A program made the position numbers and the translations under genes. Shown here piece by piece: positions 8,498 through 16,343 of a DNA stretch of 64,000 bases. Position 1 is the first letter of the stretch. Each line of letters begins with the position of its first letter. Source of the stretch: Rhizobium sp. P40RR-XXII (GTDB taxonomy: Bacteria; Pseudomonadota; Alphaproteobacteria; Rhizobiales; Rhizobiaceae); the NCBI RefSeq assembly GCF_012641405.1, contig NZ_JABAII010000008.1, forward strand, positions 62,001 through 126,000, in the 5' to 3' direction. The notes under the pieces are model-generated. The model was not told the origin of the DNA. It did no database searches and saw only the letters and a program-made list of their open reading frames with translations.

Positions 8498-9055
8498 TTA
8501 CATTTTCGGCAACAACACCTTATCGACGACATGGATCACGCCGTTCGACTGCTTGACGTCGGCGATGGTTATCTGAGCGGTTCCGCCGGCCTCGTCGGTC
8601 AAAGTCAGCCTGCCGCCCTGAGCCATGGCCTTGATCGTGCAGCCGCCAACTGTCTTCAGATCATACTCACCACCCTTGCTCTTCGCCCATTTCCTGATGG
8701 CGGCGGCCATGTCATCGCCCGCGACGACATGGCAGGTCAGCACCTTCACCAGCTTTTCCTTGTTCTCCGGCTTCAGCAACGTCTCCACCGTACCGGATGG
8801 CAATTTCTCGAAAGCCTCGTTGGTGGGGGCAAAGACCGTGAAAGGGCCTTTGCCTTCCAATGTGCCGACCAGGCCCGCAGCCTTCACGGCCGCGACCAAT
8901 GTCGTGTGATCCTTCGAATTTACGGCATTCTCGATGATGTTCTTGCTGGCAAACATCGCAGCACCGCCCACCATGGGATCCTTGGCATAGGCAAGGCTGG
9001 TTGCGGCAGACAGCATTGCCGCCACGGCGGCAACGCAAAACACGGTCTTGGTCAT
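8498..9055 (-). CDS. Secreted fasciclin (FAS1) domain protein
   Basis: An exported 185-residue protein with one FAS1 domain. The ATG at 9055 follows a GAGGAG ribosome binding site at ideal spacing; the frame extends 11 codons further upstream but without signal-peptide character. A Sec signal peptide covers about residues 1-24 and ends in SLAYA. The FAS1 domain (about 45-185) shows the H1 and H2 motifs: FTVFAPTNEAFEKLP and the closing NGVIHVVDKVLLP. FAS1 domains mediate adhesion or surface interactions; the exact role here is unknown. It lies 108 bases downstream of an RskA-type anti-sigma gene and an ECF sigma gene on the same strand, suggesting it is in their regulon. Confidence 0.92.
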   Translation of the reverse strand: MTKTVFCVAAVAAMLSAATSLAYAKDPMVGGAAMFASKNIIENAVNSKDHTTLVAAVKAAGLVGTLEGKGPFTVFAPTNEAFEKLPSGTVETLLKPENKEKLVKVLTCHVVAGDDMAAAIRKWAKSKGGEYDLKTVGGCTIKAMAQGGRLTLTDEAGGTAQITIADVKQSNGVIHVVDKVLLPKM

Positions 9056-9163
9056 GACGTCTCCTCTTCCCTCTATTGCCCCGATCAAGCGGGGTCGGAA
9101 GAAGATACGGAGCGCGCTGAAAAGAGTTTCAGCCGCAGCGGCGTTTCCGCAATACGCCGTTCA

Positions 9164-9877
9164 TCAAGGCAAATGGATCGTACCGGAGGCGACGACATCG
9201 CCCGTAGGCTTGCCGGTCGGCGAGCCGCCGAAGGGCTCGACGCTGACGGCGATGATCGCGCCTTCGGTCAATCTGCCGTGAAGTTCCGGCGGCAGAATGA
9301 TTTCGCCGTCGCCAGTCTGCGGCAGGACACCCAGGGCCTCGGCAGGATCGCTACCGCGAATCAGCCACAACTCCAGCGATTTCTCTTCCGGTTTACCGGC
9401 GGCGATCGGCGTCACTTTCAGACGCCCATTGGCGACGTCGTAATTGGCCAGGAGATTGATAGGGCTGTTCTGGCCGGAAAGGGATGCGGTGAGCTGCTTG
9501 CCGGGGGCAGGCCGCAAGACGCCTTCATTCGTGATGGCGAAGACGAGCACGCCGGCTGCCACGAACAACGAGCCGAAGGCGACCGAACGCCAAAGCATCA
9601 GCGAATTCCAAAGATGGGCGCCGAGTGCCGCCTCCCCGAAAATCCTCTTTTCGATCTTCGGAAACACGGTGGCCCCAGGCGTCACCGCGTCGTATTCTTC
9701 GTTGAATTCCGATAGGTTCTGCTCCCAGCGGCTGACGATGGCGGCAAATTGACGGTCGCTGCGCATGCGGCGCTCGACCTTCTGCCGGTCCTCCAAGGAA
9801 AGCACGCCAAGCACATATTCTCCGGCCAGGACTTCATCGCGGGAGCGGCCTCCCTTGCTTTGATCGGGCGTACTCAT
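9164..9877 (-). CDS. RskA-family anti-sigma factor
   Basis: A single-pass inner-membrane anti-sigma factor of 237 residues. The cytoplasmic N-terminus holds the anti-sigma domain motif DEVLAGEYVLGVLSLEDRQKVERRM (quoted in part here by its positions, about 15-40). It lacks the His-Cys-Cys zinc motif of ZAS-type anti-sigmas. One membrane helix is at about residues 95-117, and the remainder is the periplasmic RskA domain with LELWLIRGSDPAEALGVL and ending VASGTIHLP. The start at 9877 overlaps the sigma gene stop by four bases (ATGA), so the pair is translationally coupled. It is expected to hold the sigma factor at the membrane until a periplasmic signal triggers proteolysis. Confidence 0.9.
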   Translation of the reverse strand: MSTPDQSKGGRSRDEVLAGEYVLGVLSLEDRQKVERRMRSDRQFAAIVSRWEQNLSEFNEEYDAVTPGATVFPKIEKRIFGEAALGAHLWNSLMLWRSVAFGSLFVAAGVLVFAITNEGVLRPAPGKQLTASLSGQNSPINLLANYDVANGRLKVTPIAAGKPEEKSLELWLIRGSDPAEALGVLPQTGDGEIILPPELHGRLTEGAIIAVSVEPFGGSPTGKPTGDVVASGTIHLP

Positions 9878-10413
9878 CGGTCCATGCACTCTCTCAGTCT
9901 GATCAGGCTTCGGCGCAGCCAGGTGCGCATAGTATTCAATGGCACAGCGTGTTGGTCGGCGAGCTCTTGGTAGCTCAAGCCCTCGACATAGGCGCTGCGA
10001 ACGGCCCGTGCGCGATCAGCTTCCAACTCTTCCATGCACCTGTCAATCCGCCTTCCCTCTCCCTTCACGATTGCTTGCTCTTCAGGGCCGGGTTCCAGGT
10101 CGGCAAGATCGTAGGCTGCGTCTATTTCGTCGGCCACGGGCTTGCGGGCGCGGACGAAATCGATGGACCGATTGCGCGCGATTGTCGTCAGCCAGGGCAT
10201 CGCCGGCCCTTCCGAGGCTGTAAACTGCTCGGCGCGCTGCCAGATCCTGATATAGACCTCCTGCAAAACGTCTTCCGCATCCGCCCTGTTGCCGACAATA
10301 CGCAGGCAAACACCAAGAAGTTTTGAGCTGCTGTGTTTATAGAGCACAACAAAGGCTTTCTGATCGCGCATGGCAACGCGACCGATCAGCGCTTCCATCT
10401 CCTCGCTCGCCAT
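9874..10413 (-). CDS. ECF sigma factor (SigK-like, paired with RskA)
   Basis: An extracytoplasmic-function sigma factor of about 179 residues from the ATG at 10413. Region 2 is at about residues 15-80 (FVVLYKHSSSKLLGVCLRI and AEDVLQEVYIRIWQR), followed by the -10 reading segment around TTIARNRSIDFVRARK. Region 4 is at the C-terminus (GLSYQELADQHAVPLNTMRTWL). The frame is open to an ATG at 10518, but the extra 35 residues look unrelated to the family and that start lies next to a repeat element; the ATG at 10413 follows a G-rich run that can act as ribosome binding site. The pairing with RskA and a FAS1 gene mirrors the mycobacterial sigK-rskA-mpt70/83 system. Target promoters are unknown. Confidence 0.9.
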   Translation of the reverse strand: MASEEMEALIGRVAMRDQKAFVVLYKHSSSKLLGVCLRIVGNRADAEDVLQEVYIRIWQRAEQFTASEGPAMPWLTTIARNRSIDFVRARKPVADEIDAAYDLADLEPGPEEQAIVKGEGRRIDRCMEELEADRARAVRSAYVEGLSYQELADQHAVPLNTMRTWLRRSLIRLRECMDR

Positions 10414-10518
10414 CCACCCCCCCGGGGTGACGCCTGCACCATCTTTAGAAGAAAACTCTCCCACGGCAAACGTGCCAAGGCCATCAATTTCGGCGACGCT
10501 CATGTGACATAGCGTCAA

Positions 10519-10735
10519 CTAGAGCCGGATGATTTTAGGTCTGTTCGACCTAAAATCTGAATCCGCTCTAGAATCAAAGAAGTAGAGCGTGATGTCGTCC
10601 GAAAACCGCCTACACTTTTCAGCATCACGCTCTAAAAGCACGGCGCGATCTTTCAGATACGCTTTTCGCGCTTTAGATATTTGATTTGGCGCATGTCGTT
10701 ATCGCAAAACCGCTGAACACTTTTGCGCGACATGC
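10519..10735. repeat. RIME-like intergenic mosaic repeat, three-module copy
   Basis: Three adjacent hairpin modules. Module 1 (10519-10571) starts CTAGAGCCGGATGATTTTAG and ends ATCCGCTCTAG. Module 2 (10583-10634) runs TAGAGCGTGATGTCG to CATCACGCTCTA. Module 3 (10634-10735) includes a long stem from GCATGTCG (10691) to CGACATGC (10735) with inner CGCAAAA/TTTTGCG. Modules 1 and 2 recur at 27843-27960 and, inverted, at 48208-48326; module 3 recurs inverted at 32805-32910. They resemble the Rhizobium-specific intergenic mosaic elements. It fills most of the roughly 400-base gap between the sigma gene and argB, leaving about 75 bases for the argB promoter. Confidence 0.85.
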
Positions 10736-10811
10736 TTTAATCCCGTTATCATTATTCCCTCTGTCAAAAACTTGAGATAAAAGGCCCGCGAACAATTCCG
10801 AAGGGTGCACC

Positions 10812-11699
10812 ATGTCCGAAGCCCAAAGCGAACTCCAAGCCAACCTGCTCGCACAGGCGCTGCCCTACATGCAGCGCTATGAAAACAAGACCATCGTCGT
10901 GAAATATGGTGGCCACGCCATGGGCAACGTCGAACTCGGCAAGGCCTTTGCCGCCGATATCGCCCTCCTGAAGCAATCCGGCGTCAATCCGATCGTCGTC
11001 CATGGCGGCGGCCCGCAGATCGGCGCCATGCTGACGAAGATGGGCATCGAATCGAAATTCGAAGGCGGACTGCGCGTCACCGACCAGAAGACGGTTGAGA
11101 TCGTTGAAATGGTGCTTGCCGGCTCGATCAACAAGGAAATCGTCGCGCTGATCAACCAGACCGGCGAATGGGCGATCGGTCTTTGCGGCAAAGACGGCAA
11201 CATGGTCTTCGCCGAGAAGGCGCACAAGACCATCAAGGATCCGGATTCCAACATCGAGCGCGTGCTCGATCTCGGCTTCGTCGGCGAAGTCGTCGAAGTC
11301 GACCGCACCCTGCTCGATCTGCTCGCCAAGTCCGAGATGATCCCGGTCATCGCGCCGGTTGCCCCCGGGCGCGACGGCGCGACCTACAACATCAATGCCG
11401 ACACCTTTGCCGGCGCGATCGCCGGCGCGCTGAGCGCCACGCGCCTGCTGTTTTTGACCGACGTTCCGGGCGTGCTCGACAAGCAGGGTCAGCTCATCAA
11501 GGAGCTTTCCGTGGCGCAGGCCCACGCGCTGATCGCCGACGGCACGATTTCCGGCGGCATGATCCCGAAGGTCGAGACCTGCATCGACGCCATCAAGGCG
11601 GGCGTTCAGGGTGTCGTCATCCTCAACGGCAAGACGGCTCACTCCGTGCTGCTCGAAATCTTCACCGAGCACGGTGCCGGTACGCTGATCGTTCCGTGA
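10812..11699 (+). CDS. argB: Acetylglutamate kinase
   Basis: Phosphorylates N-acetylglutamate in the second step of arginine synthesis. The 295-residue product has the amino-acid kinase fold with the N-terminal glycine motif [10 protein letters not shown], the substrate loop [13 protein letters not shown], and a nucleotide region with [16 protein letters not shown] followed by [15 protein letters not shown]. The C-terminal part contains the extra N-terminal helix type (residues 1-25) found in arginine-inhibited hexameric enzymes, so feedback inhibition by arginine, and PII interaction as reported in other bacteria, is possible. It is separated from its usual neighbour yihA by the sigma-factor module. 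Confidence 0.97.
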   Translation: MSEAQSELQANLLAQALPYMQRYENKTIVVKYGGHAMGNVELGKAFAADIALLKQSGVNPIVVHGGGPQIGAMLTKMGIESKFEGGLRVTDQKTVEIVEMVLAGSINKEIVALINQTGEWAIGLCGKDGNMVFAEKAHKTIKDPDSNIERVLDLGFVGEVVEVDRTLLDLLAKSEMIPVIAPVAPGRDGATYNINADTFAGAIAGALSATRLLFLTDVPGVLDKQGQLIKELSVAQAHALIADGTISGGMIPKVETCIDAIKAGVQGVVILNGKTAHSVLLEIFTEHGAGTLIVP

Positions 11700-11708
11700 A
11701 AGGGTTCA

Positions 11709-11737
11709 GGCGCCCCGCGGAAGAGCTGTGGGGCGCC
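11709..11737. terminator. Hairpin between convergent argB and PEP mutase-like gene
   Basis: GGCGCCCC (11709-11716) pairs with GGGGCGCC (11730-11737) around a 13-base loop, ten bases after the argB stop. It is in the 48-base gap between convergent genes. No T run follows, so function as an intrinsic terminator is only suggested. Confidence 0.4.
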
Positions 11738-11747
11738 GCCAGGCCGT

Positions 11748-12518
11748 TCAGGACGGCCGGTAGATGGCTTCGGCCTCGCTTTTCAACATTCCCATGACCG
11801 ATCGGTACGGCGCTGGCCCATAGCTTATGCGGCTGACGCCCAGCCTTGCCATGGTCTCGTTATCAGGCGTCGTCGGACGCACCATGATGTTGACGGGCAG
11901 AGGGGAGCGTTCGCAGAGCGCGCCGATCAATTCCGGATCGACGAGCCCCGGCGCGAAGAAGCCGCTGGCACCGGCCTCGGCAAAAGCATCGGCGCGACGA
12001 AAGGCGTCATCCAGCAGGAGCTGATGATGCGCCGTATCGGTTTCCTGCAGGAACAGATCGGTACGGGCATTGATGAACAATGGCATCTCGCGGCGATCGG
12101 CCATTTCGCGGATTGCGCGGATGCGCGCCGCCTGCGTCTCGACGGGATGAACGCCGTGGCCGCCGATGACCTGATCTTCGAAATTGATGCCGACGGCGCC
12201 ATGATCCATGATCTTTTCGACATTGGCGGCGACGTCTTCGGGTTCGACGGCATAGCCACCCTCGAAATCGACAGACAAGGGCAACGGGCTCGTCACCGAG
12301 ATCAGCTTGGCGGTCACCGCCAGCAGTGACAAGGGTATCGCCTCGCCATCGCCGAAGCCGTTGGCAGCAGCGACCGACCAGCTTCCCGTCGCCAGCGCCT
12401 TCGCGCCCGCCTCAGTGACGGCCTTGGCAGAGCCCGCATCCCATATATTGAAAAGGATCACCGGCTCACCTTTGCGGTGCAGCTGAGCGAATTCTTGCGC
12501 CTTTTCCACCTGACTCAT
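11748..12518 (-). CDS. Isocitrate lyase/PEP mutase superfamily protein
   Basis: A 256-residue TIM-barrel enzyme that cleaves or rearranges carbon-carbon or carbon-phosphorus bonds of 2-hydroxy or 2-keto acids. The start at 12518 has GGAGGGG seven bases upstream; the frame extends another 24 codons without family similarity. Visible motifs are LFNIWDAGSAKAVTEAG, the Mg-binding DFEGGY, the catalytic-loop region with GINFEDQ followed by a loop lacking the KKCGH motif of true isocitrate lyases, and FINARTDLFL. The absence of KKCGH argues against isocitrate lyase activity; oxaloacetate decarboxylase or 2-methylisocitrate lyase-like chemistry are alternatives. It is a single gene, divergent from the HAD gene. 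Confidence 0.85.
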   Translation of the reverse strand: MSQVEKAQEFAQLHRKGEPVILFNIWDAGSAKAVTEAGAKALATGSWSVAAANGFGDGEAIPLSLLAVTAKLISVTSPLPLSVDFEGGYAVEPEDVAANVEKIMDHGAVGINFEDQVIGGHGVHPVETQAARIRAIREMADRREMPLFINARTDLFLQETDTAHHQLLLDDAFRRADAFAEAGASGFFAPGLVDPELIGALCERSPLPVNIMVRPTTPDNETMARLGVSRISYGPAPYRSVMGMLKSEAEAIYRPS

Positions 12519-12735
12519 CGCATCCCCTCCGAAAAGCCCGGCCGGGCGAATCTCTCTCCACAACCCGAGAGAGCGTAAGCCCTCCCTCACATGAAGGATA
12601 GAGTAAAAGCCCGGAAATCAATAGTAAAATCATAGTGGGTATCGAAGTGGACGGCAAACTCCTCGATATGACCCGTATGTTGCAGCACGCATATTTTCCT
12701 TCCCCTCCCGGGAGAGGGCGTGCGATAAGCTTTCC

Positions 12736-13440
12736 ATGAGCCACACAAAAACACTATCCGAACCATCAGATTTCTCCCACATCCGCGATTGGGTATTCGA
12801 TCTCGATAACACGCTCTATCCGCATCATGTCGATCTCTTCGCGCAGATCGACAGGAACATGACCGCCTATGTCTCCGCCCTCTTGCAGATGGATAGGGAA
12901 GAAGCGCGAAAGCTGCAGAAGCAATATTACCTCGAGCACGGCACGACCCTGCAGGGATTGATGATCCATCACGGTATCGATCCCAATGATTTCCTGGAAA
13001 AGGCCCATGCGATCGACTATTCGGCGCTGACGCCCCAGCCGGAACTGGCCGCCGCCATCAAGGCGCTGCCGGGACGCAAGTTCATCTTCACCAATGGCAG
13101 TGTCAAACATGCGCAAGCGACGGCCGGCGCGCTCGGCATTCTCGACGGTTTCGATGACATTTTCGATATCGTTGCGGCCGACTACGTGCCGAAACCCGCA
13201 GGCTCGACCTATGATAAGTTCATGAGCCTCAACCGCGTGGACACGAAGAGGGCGGCCATGTTCGAAGACCTGCCGCGCAATCTGACCGTGCCCAAGGCGC
13301 TCGGCATGAAAACCGTGCTGCTGGTGCCCCAAAACCTCGAGACGACCGTCGTCGAATGGTGGGAGCGCACCACGGGCGAGGACGATCACATCGACTATGT
13401 GACCGACGACCTGACGAGCTTCCTCAAGACGTTGATTTAA
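12736..13440 (+). CDS. HAD-superfamily pyrimidine 5'-nucleotidase
   Basis: A cytoplasmic phosphatase of 234 residues, of the SDT1/pyrimidine 5'-nucleotidase branch of the HAD superfamily. Motif I is FDLDNTLYP, with the nucleophile Asp near residue 22 and the acid/base Asp two residues on. Motif II is FTNGS, the motif III lysine is in YVPKPAGS, and motif IV appears as AAMFEDLPRN. An alpha-helical cap lies between motifs I and II. In alphaproteobacteria this gene commonly sits near dapD and argB, as here. It likely hydrolyses UMP/CMP-type nucleotides, but promiscuous activity is common in the family. Confidence 0.9.
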   Translation: MSHTKTLSEPSDFSHIRDWVFDLDNTLYPHHVDLFAQIDRNMTAYVSALLQMDREEARKLQKQYYLEHGTTLQGLMIHHGIDPNDFLEKAHAIDYSALTPQPELAAAIKALPGRKFIFTNGSVKHAQATAGALGILDGFDDIFDIVAADYVPKPAGSTYDKFMSLNRVDTKRAAMFEDLPRNLTVPKALGMKTVLLVPQNLETTVVEWWERTTGEDDHIDYVTDDLTSFLKTLI

Positions 13441-13567
13441 CATCAGGGATTTAACCATTCATTAGGGCGGGGTTACCAAAGTTTCATCCGCCTTACAGAG
13501 GTTTAATTGGTCGTTTTCGACCGCCAGCCGTATCGTTTGACCATTCCTCGACACGAAAGGAAAAACG

Positions 13568-14179
13568 ATGAACGGAAAAAAATTTCTTCTTGCAGGACTT
13601 TCCGCAGCCCTTCTGGTGGGTGCCGCCGCCCAGGCAAGCTTTGCAGCGCAGGGCGACGAGGCACGGGGCGAGCATAGCGGACGCTGGCATGGACCTCGTT
13701 TTTCGCCGGAAATCGTCTATGTGCGCATGTTGAAACAATTCGGCCAGCCTGGCGACACGAAGGTCACCAAGGATGAGGTGAAGGCCGGCGTCGACAAGAT
13801 CTTCGACCAGATCGACACCAACCACGACGGCGAGATCACCCCCGGCGAACTACGCGCCTATCGTCAGGAACGCATCAAGGAATGGAAGGCCGAGCACGCC
13901 AAGGCAGATGGCGACCAGGCCCAGAACGATCAGAGCAAGGGTGACGAGGCTCAGGCCGACAATAACGGCCCGCGCCATCACAGGCCGCATGGCCGCTTCA
14001 TGCACGAAGCAGGCTTGATGCGCGGCATGATGCTCTTCCATCGCATCGACAAGGATGAAAACGGCCAGATCAGCAAGCAGGAAGCCGAAGACGCCGCCAA
14101 CAAGCTCTTCGACCGCATGGATCGCAACCATGACGGCGCGATCTCGCTGGACGACATGCCGAACCGGCCGCTGCTGTAA
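13568..14179 (+). CDS. Exported EF-hand calcium-binding protein
   Basis: A 203-residue protein with a Sec signal peptide (about residues 1-27, ending ASFAAQ) after an AAGGA ribosome binding site. Three recognisable EF-hand loops follow the DxDxDG pattern: DTNHDGEITPGE (about 81-92), DKDENGQISKQE (about 161-172) and DRNHDGAISLDD (about 190-201). A degenerate first hand may lie around GDTKVTKDEV. Between the hands is a His-rich, charged linker (RHHRPHGRF) that could also bind metals. It probably buffers or senses calcium in the periplasm; calsymin-like EF-hand proteins are known from rhizobia, but this protein is shorter and is not shown to be calsymin. Confidence 0.9.
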   Translation: MNGKKFLLAGLSAALLVGAAAQASFAAQGDEARGEHSGRWHGPRFSPEIVYVRMLKQFGQPGDTKVTKDEVKAGVDKIFDQIDTNHDGEITPGELRAYRQERIKEWKAEHAKADGDQAQNDQSKGDEAQADNNGPRHHRPHGRFMHEAGLMRGMMLFHRIDKDENGQISKQEAEDAANKLFDRMDRNHDGAISLDDMPNRPLL

Positions 14180-14200
14180 ACCGATCGATCAACCCGATCC

Positions 14201-14236
14201 GAAAGCCCGCCCTCGCCTTTGCGATGGCGGGCTTTC
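14201..14236. terminator. Bidirectional terminator between EF-hand and LOG genes
   Basis: GAAAGCCCGCC (14201-14211) pairs exactly with GGCGGGCTTTC (14226-14236), an 11-bp stem with a 14-base loop whose ends carry AAA and TTT. It lies between convergent genes ending at 14179 and 14241 and can serve both. Confidence 0.75.
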
Positions 14237-14240
14237 GTCG

Positions 14241-15113
14241 TCAGTGCCCGTTATCGTGCTCGTAGAAATCCGCGACGATCTTCCAGGCTTCGTCGGCGGT
14301 ATCAACGAAGCTGATCAGGTTTACATCGTCAGGCGCAATGGTGCCGAATTCGGCCAGCGCTTCGAAATTGACGATGCTGCGCCAGAACTTCTCGCCGAAG
14401 AGAATGAGCGGCAGGCGCTCCATGCGGCCGGTCTGGATCAGCGTCAGGCATTCGAACAATTCGTCGAGCGTGCCGAAGCCGCCCGGAAATACCGCGATCG
14501 CCTTGGCGCGCACCATGAAATGCATCTTGCGGATGGCGAAATAGTGAAAATTGAAGCTGAGCTCCGGCGTCACATAGGCGTTCGGCGCCTGCTCATGCGG
14601 CAGCACGATGTTGAGGCCGATCGACGGCGCTCCTTCTTCGGCCGCACCGCGATTGCCCGCTTCCATCACGCCCGGGCCGCCGCCGGTGACAACGACATAT
14701 TCGTGGAAGTCGAAGCCGGCGGAATAGCGCGAGCAGAGCCGGGCGAACTTGCGCGCCTCCTCGTAATACACCGATGCGGCCTCGAGATTGGCGCGCTGCA
14801 CATCGTTGCGCGCGGCCCATGCATTGGTGCCGGGCGCGGGAATGCGCGCGCCTCCGAACATGACGACGGTCGAATTGATGCCGCGTTCGGTCAGATACAT
14901 TTCGGTCTTCAGCAATTCGAGCTGCAGGCGGATCGGCCGCAGTTCCTCACGGCACAGAAAATCCTCGTCCGCATAAGCAAGCCGGTAGGAGGGCGACATC
15001 GACTGCGGCGTGCGCGGCACGGACTCGGCCCGCTTCTTGTCCGCCGAGCTCGTCTTCAACGGGTCCCAAACCCCGTCCTTACGCCTCAGCCTGCCGTTCT
15101 TCGCCTTGCTCAT
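14241..15113 (-). CDS. LOG-family nucleotide 5'-monophosphate nucleosidase-like protein
   Basis: A 290-residue Rossmann-fold protein of the LOG/TIGR00730 type, formerly misnamed lysine decarboxylase. Signature motifs are GGGPGVMEAGNRGA (about residues 147-160) and PGGFGTLDELFE (about 214-225), which form the active site that cleaves the base from nucleoside monophosphates. It has about 90 residues ahead of the core, including a basic N-terminus, so it is longer than plant-type cytokinin-activating LOG proteins (about 190). Nucleotide salvage like that of PpnN is therefore as likely as cytokinin release. It is transcribed alone, divergently from dapD. Confidence 0.88.
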   Translation of the reverse strand: MSKAKNGRLRRKDGVWDPLKTSSADKKRAESVPRTPQSMSPSYRLAYADEDFLCREELRPIRLQLELLKTEMYLTERGINSTVVMFGGARIPAPGTNAWAARNDVQRANLEAASVYYEEARKFARLCSRYSAGFDFHEYVVVTGGGPGVMEAGNRGAAEEGAPSIGLNIVLPHEQAPNAYVTPELSFNFHYFAIRKMHFMVRAKAIAVFPGGFGTLDELFECLTLIQTGRMERLPLILFGEKFWRSIVNFEALAEFGTIAPDDVNLISFVDTADEAWKIVADFYEHDNGH

Positions 15114-15327
15114 CTATTCATGCCTTTCGAATCGATCATGACGGGCCGTTCCCGCGTGCGGGCGAGAGTAGCCAAGCTCTTGCATATGCCCCTACAACGC
15201 CTTGAATCCAAGCTCAATCGGCGCGGAAAAGACATTCCATTTTCAAACTCCATGCTATAGGACCAATCGACCGCTTCCGGACCCTTGCCGGAAATCACGA
15301 TAGGCACTGACGTTTTAAGGAATTCCC

Positions 15328-16185
15328 ATGAGCGCTAACGATCTCGCCTCCCTCGAAAAGTCCATCGAGGCTGCCTTTGACAATCGCGACAATGTGAACA
15401 CCTCGACGCGCGGCGAAGTCCGCGAGGCCGTCGAAACGGCGCTCAATCTCCTCGATAGCGGCAAGGTTCGCGTGGCCGAGCGCGGTGCGGACGGCAACTG
15501 GACCGTCAACCAATGGCTCAAGAAAGCGGTTCTGCTCTCCTTCCGCCTGAACGACATGAAGATCGTCGAAGGCGGCCCCGGCAATGCCACCTGGTGGGAC
15601 AAGGTTCCCTCGAAGTTTGAAGGCTGGGGTGAGAACCGCTTCCGCGACGCCGGCTTCCGCGCCGTGCCGAATGCCGTCGTGCGTCATTCCGCCTATATCG
15701 CTCCCAACGCCATCCTGATGCCGTCCTTCGTCAATCTCGGCGCCTATGTCGGCGAAGGCACCATGGTCGACACTTGGGCGACGGTCGGCTCCTGCGCGCA
15801 GATCGGCAAGCACGTGCACCTCTCCGGCGGCGTCGGCATCGGCGGTGTGCTGGAACCGATGCAGGCCGGCCCGACGATCATCGAGGACAATTGCTTCATT
15901 GGCGCCCGCTCCGAAGTCGTCGAAGGCTGCATCGTCCGCGAGGGCTCCGTGCTCGGCATGGGCGTCTTTATCGGCAAGTCGACCAAGATTGTCGATCGCG
16001 CCACCGGCGAGATCACCTATGGCGAAGTTCCGCCCTATTCGGTCGTCGTCGCCGGCTCGCTGCCGAGCAGCAACACCATGGCGAACGGCCAGCCGGCCCC
16101 CAGCCTCTATTGCGCCGTCATCGTGAAGCGCGTCGACGAAAAGACCCGCTCGAAGACCGGCATCAACGAGCTGCTGCGCGATTGA
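15328..16185 (+). CDS. dapD: Tetrahydrodipicolinate N-succinyltransferase
   Basis: Transfers succinyl from succinyl-CoA to tetrahydrodipicolinate in the lysine/diaminopimelate pathway. The 285-residue product has an N-terminal helical domain (about 1-110), then a left-handed beta helix with hexapeptide repeats ([20 protein letters not shown] onward), ending in a short C-terminal extension. The substrate-binding segment [15 protein letters not shown] is seen as [16 protein letters not shown]. An AAGGAATTCCC sequence precedes the ATG. It is followed after a 158-base gap by dapE, the enzyme two steps later, giving the usual rhizobial dapD-dapE order. Confidence 0.98.
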   Translation: MSANDLASLEKSIEAAFDNRDNVNTSTRGEVREAVETALNLLDSGKVRVAERGADGNWTVNQWLKKAVLLSFRLNDMKIVEGGPGNATWWDKVPSKFEGWGENRFRDAGFRAVPNAVVRHSAYIAPNAILMPSFVNLGAYVGEGTMVDTWATVGSCAQIGKHVHLSGGVGIGGVLEPMQAGPTIIEDNCFIGARSEVVEGCIVREGSVLGMGVFIGKSTKIVDRATGEITYGEVPPYSVVVAGSLPSSNTMANGQPAPSLYCAVIVKRVDEKTRSKTGINELLRD

Positions 16186-16198
16186 ATTGTAAGATTTT

Positions 16199-16226
16199 GG
16201 AAGCGCGATCGTCACATCGCGCTTCC
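16199..16226 (+). terminator. Hairpin downstream of dapD
   Basis: GGAAGCGCGAT (16199-16209) pairs perfectly with ATCGCGCTTCC (16216-16226) around a 6-base loop, 13 bases after the dapD stop. The stem is strong but is not followed by a clear T run, so it may attenuate rather than fully end transcription before dapE. Confidence 0.5.
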
Positions 16227-16343
16227 CTCATGCTTGCCGGGTGAGCATGCCTGTGCGATTGCTGGAATCGCGGCAAAGAATTTCGACTCGTCGCCGATCC
16301 TTTGCCATCGCTTTGCCATTTCCCGCCGGATAAGTTGCCTCCG

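Noticed and set aside
11748..12518. Isocitrate lyase of the glyoxylate shunt
   Set aside because: Too short (256 residues) and lacks the KKCGH catalytic motif; better placed in the wider PEP mutase family.
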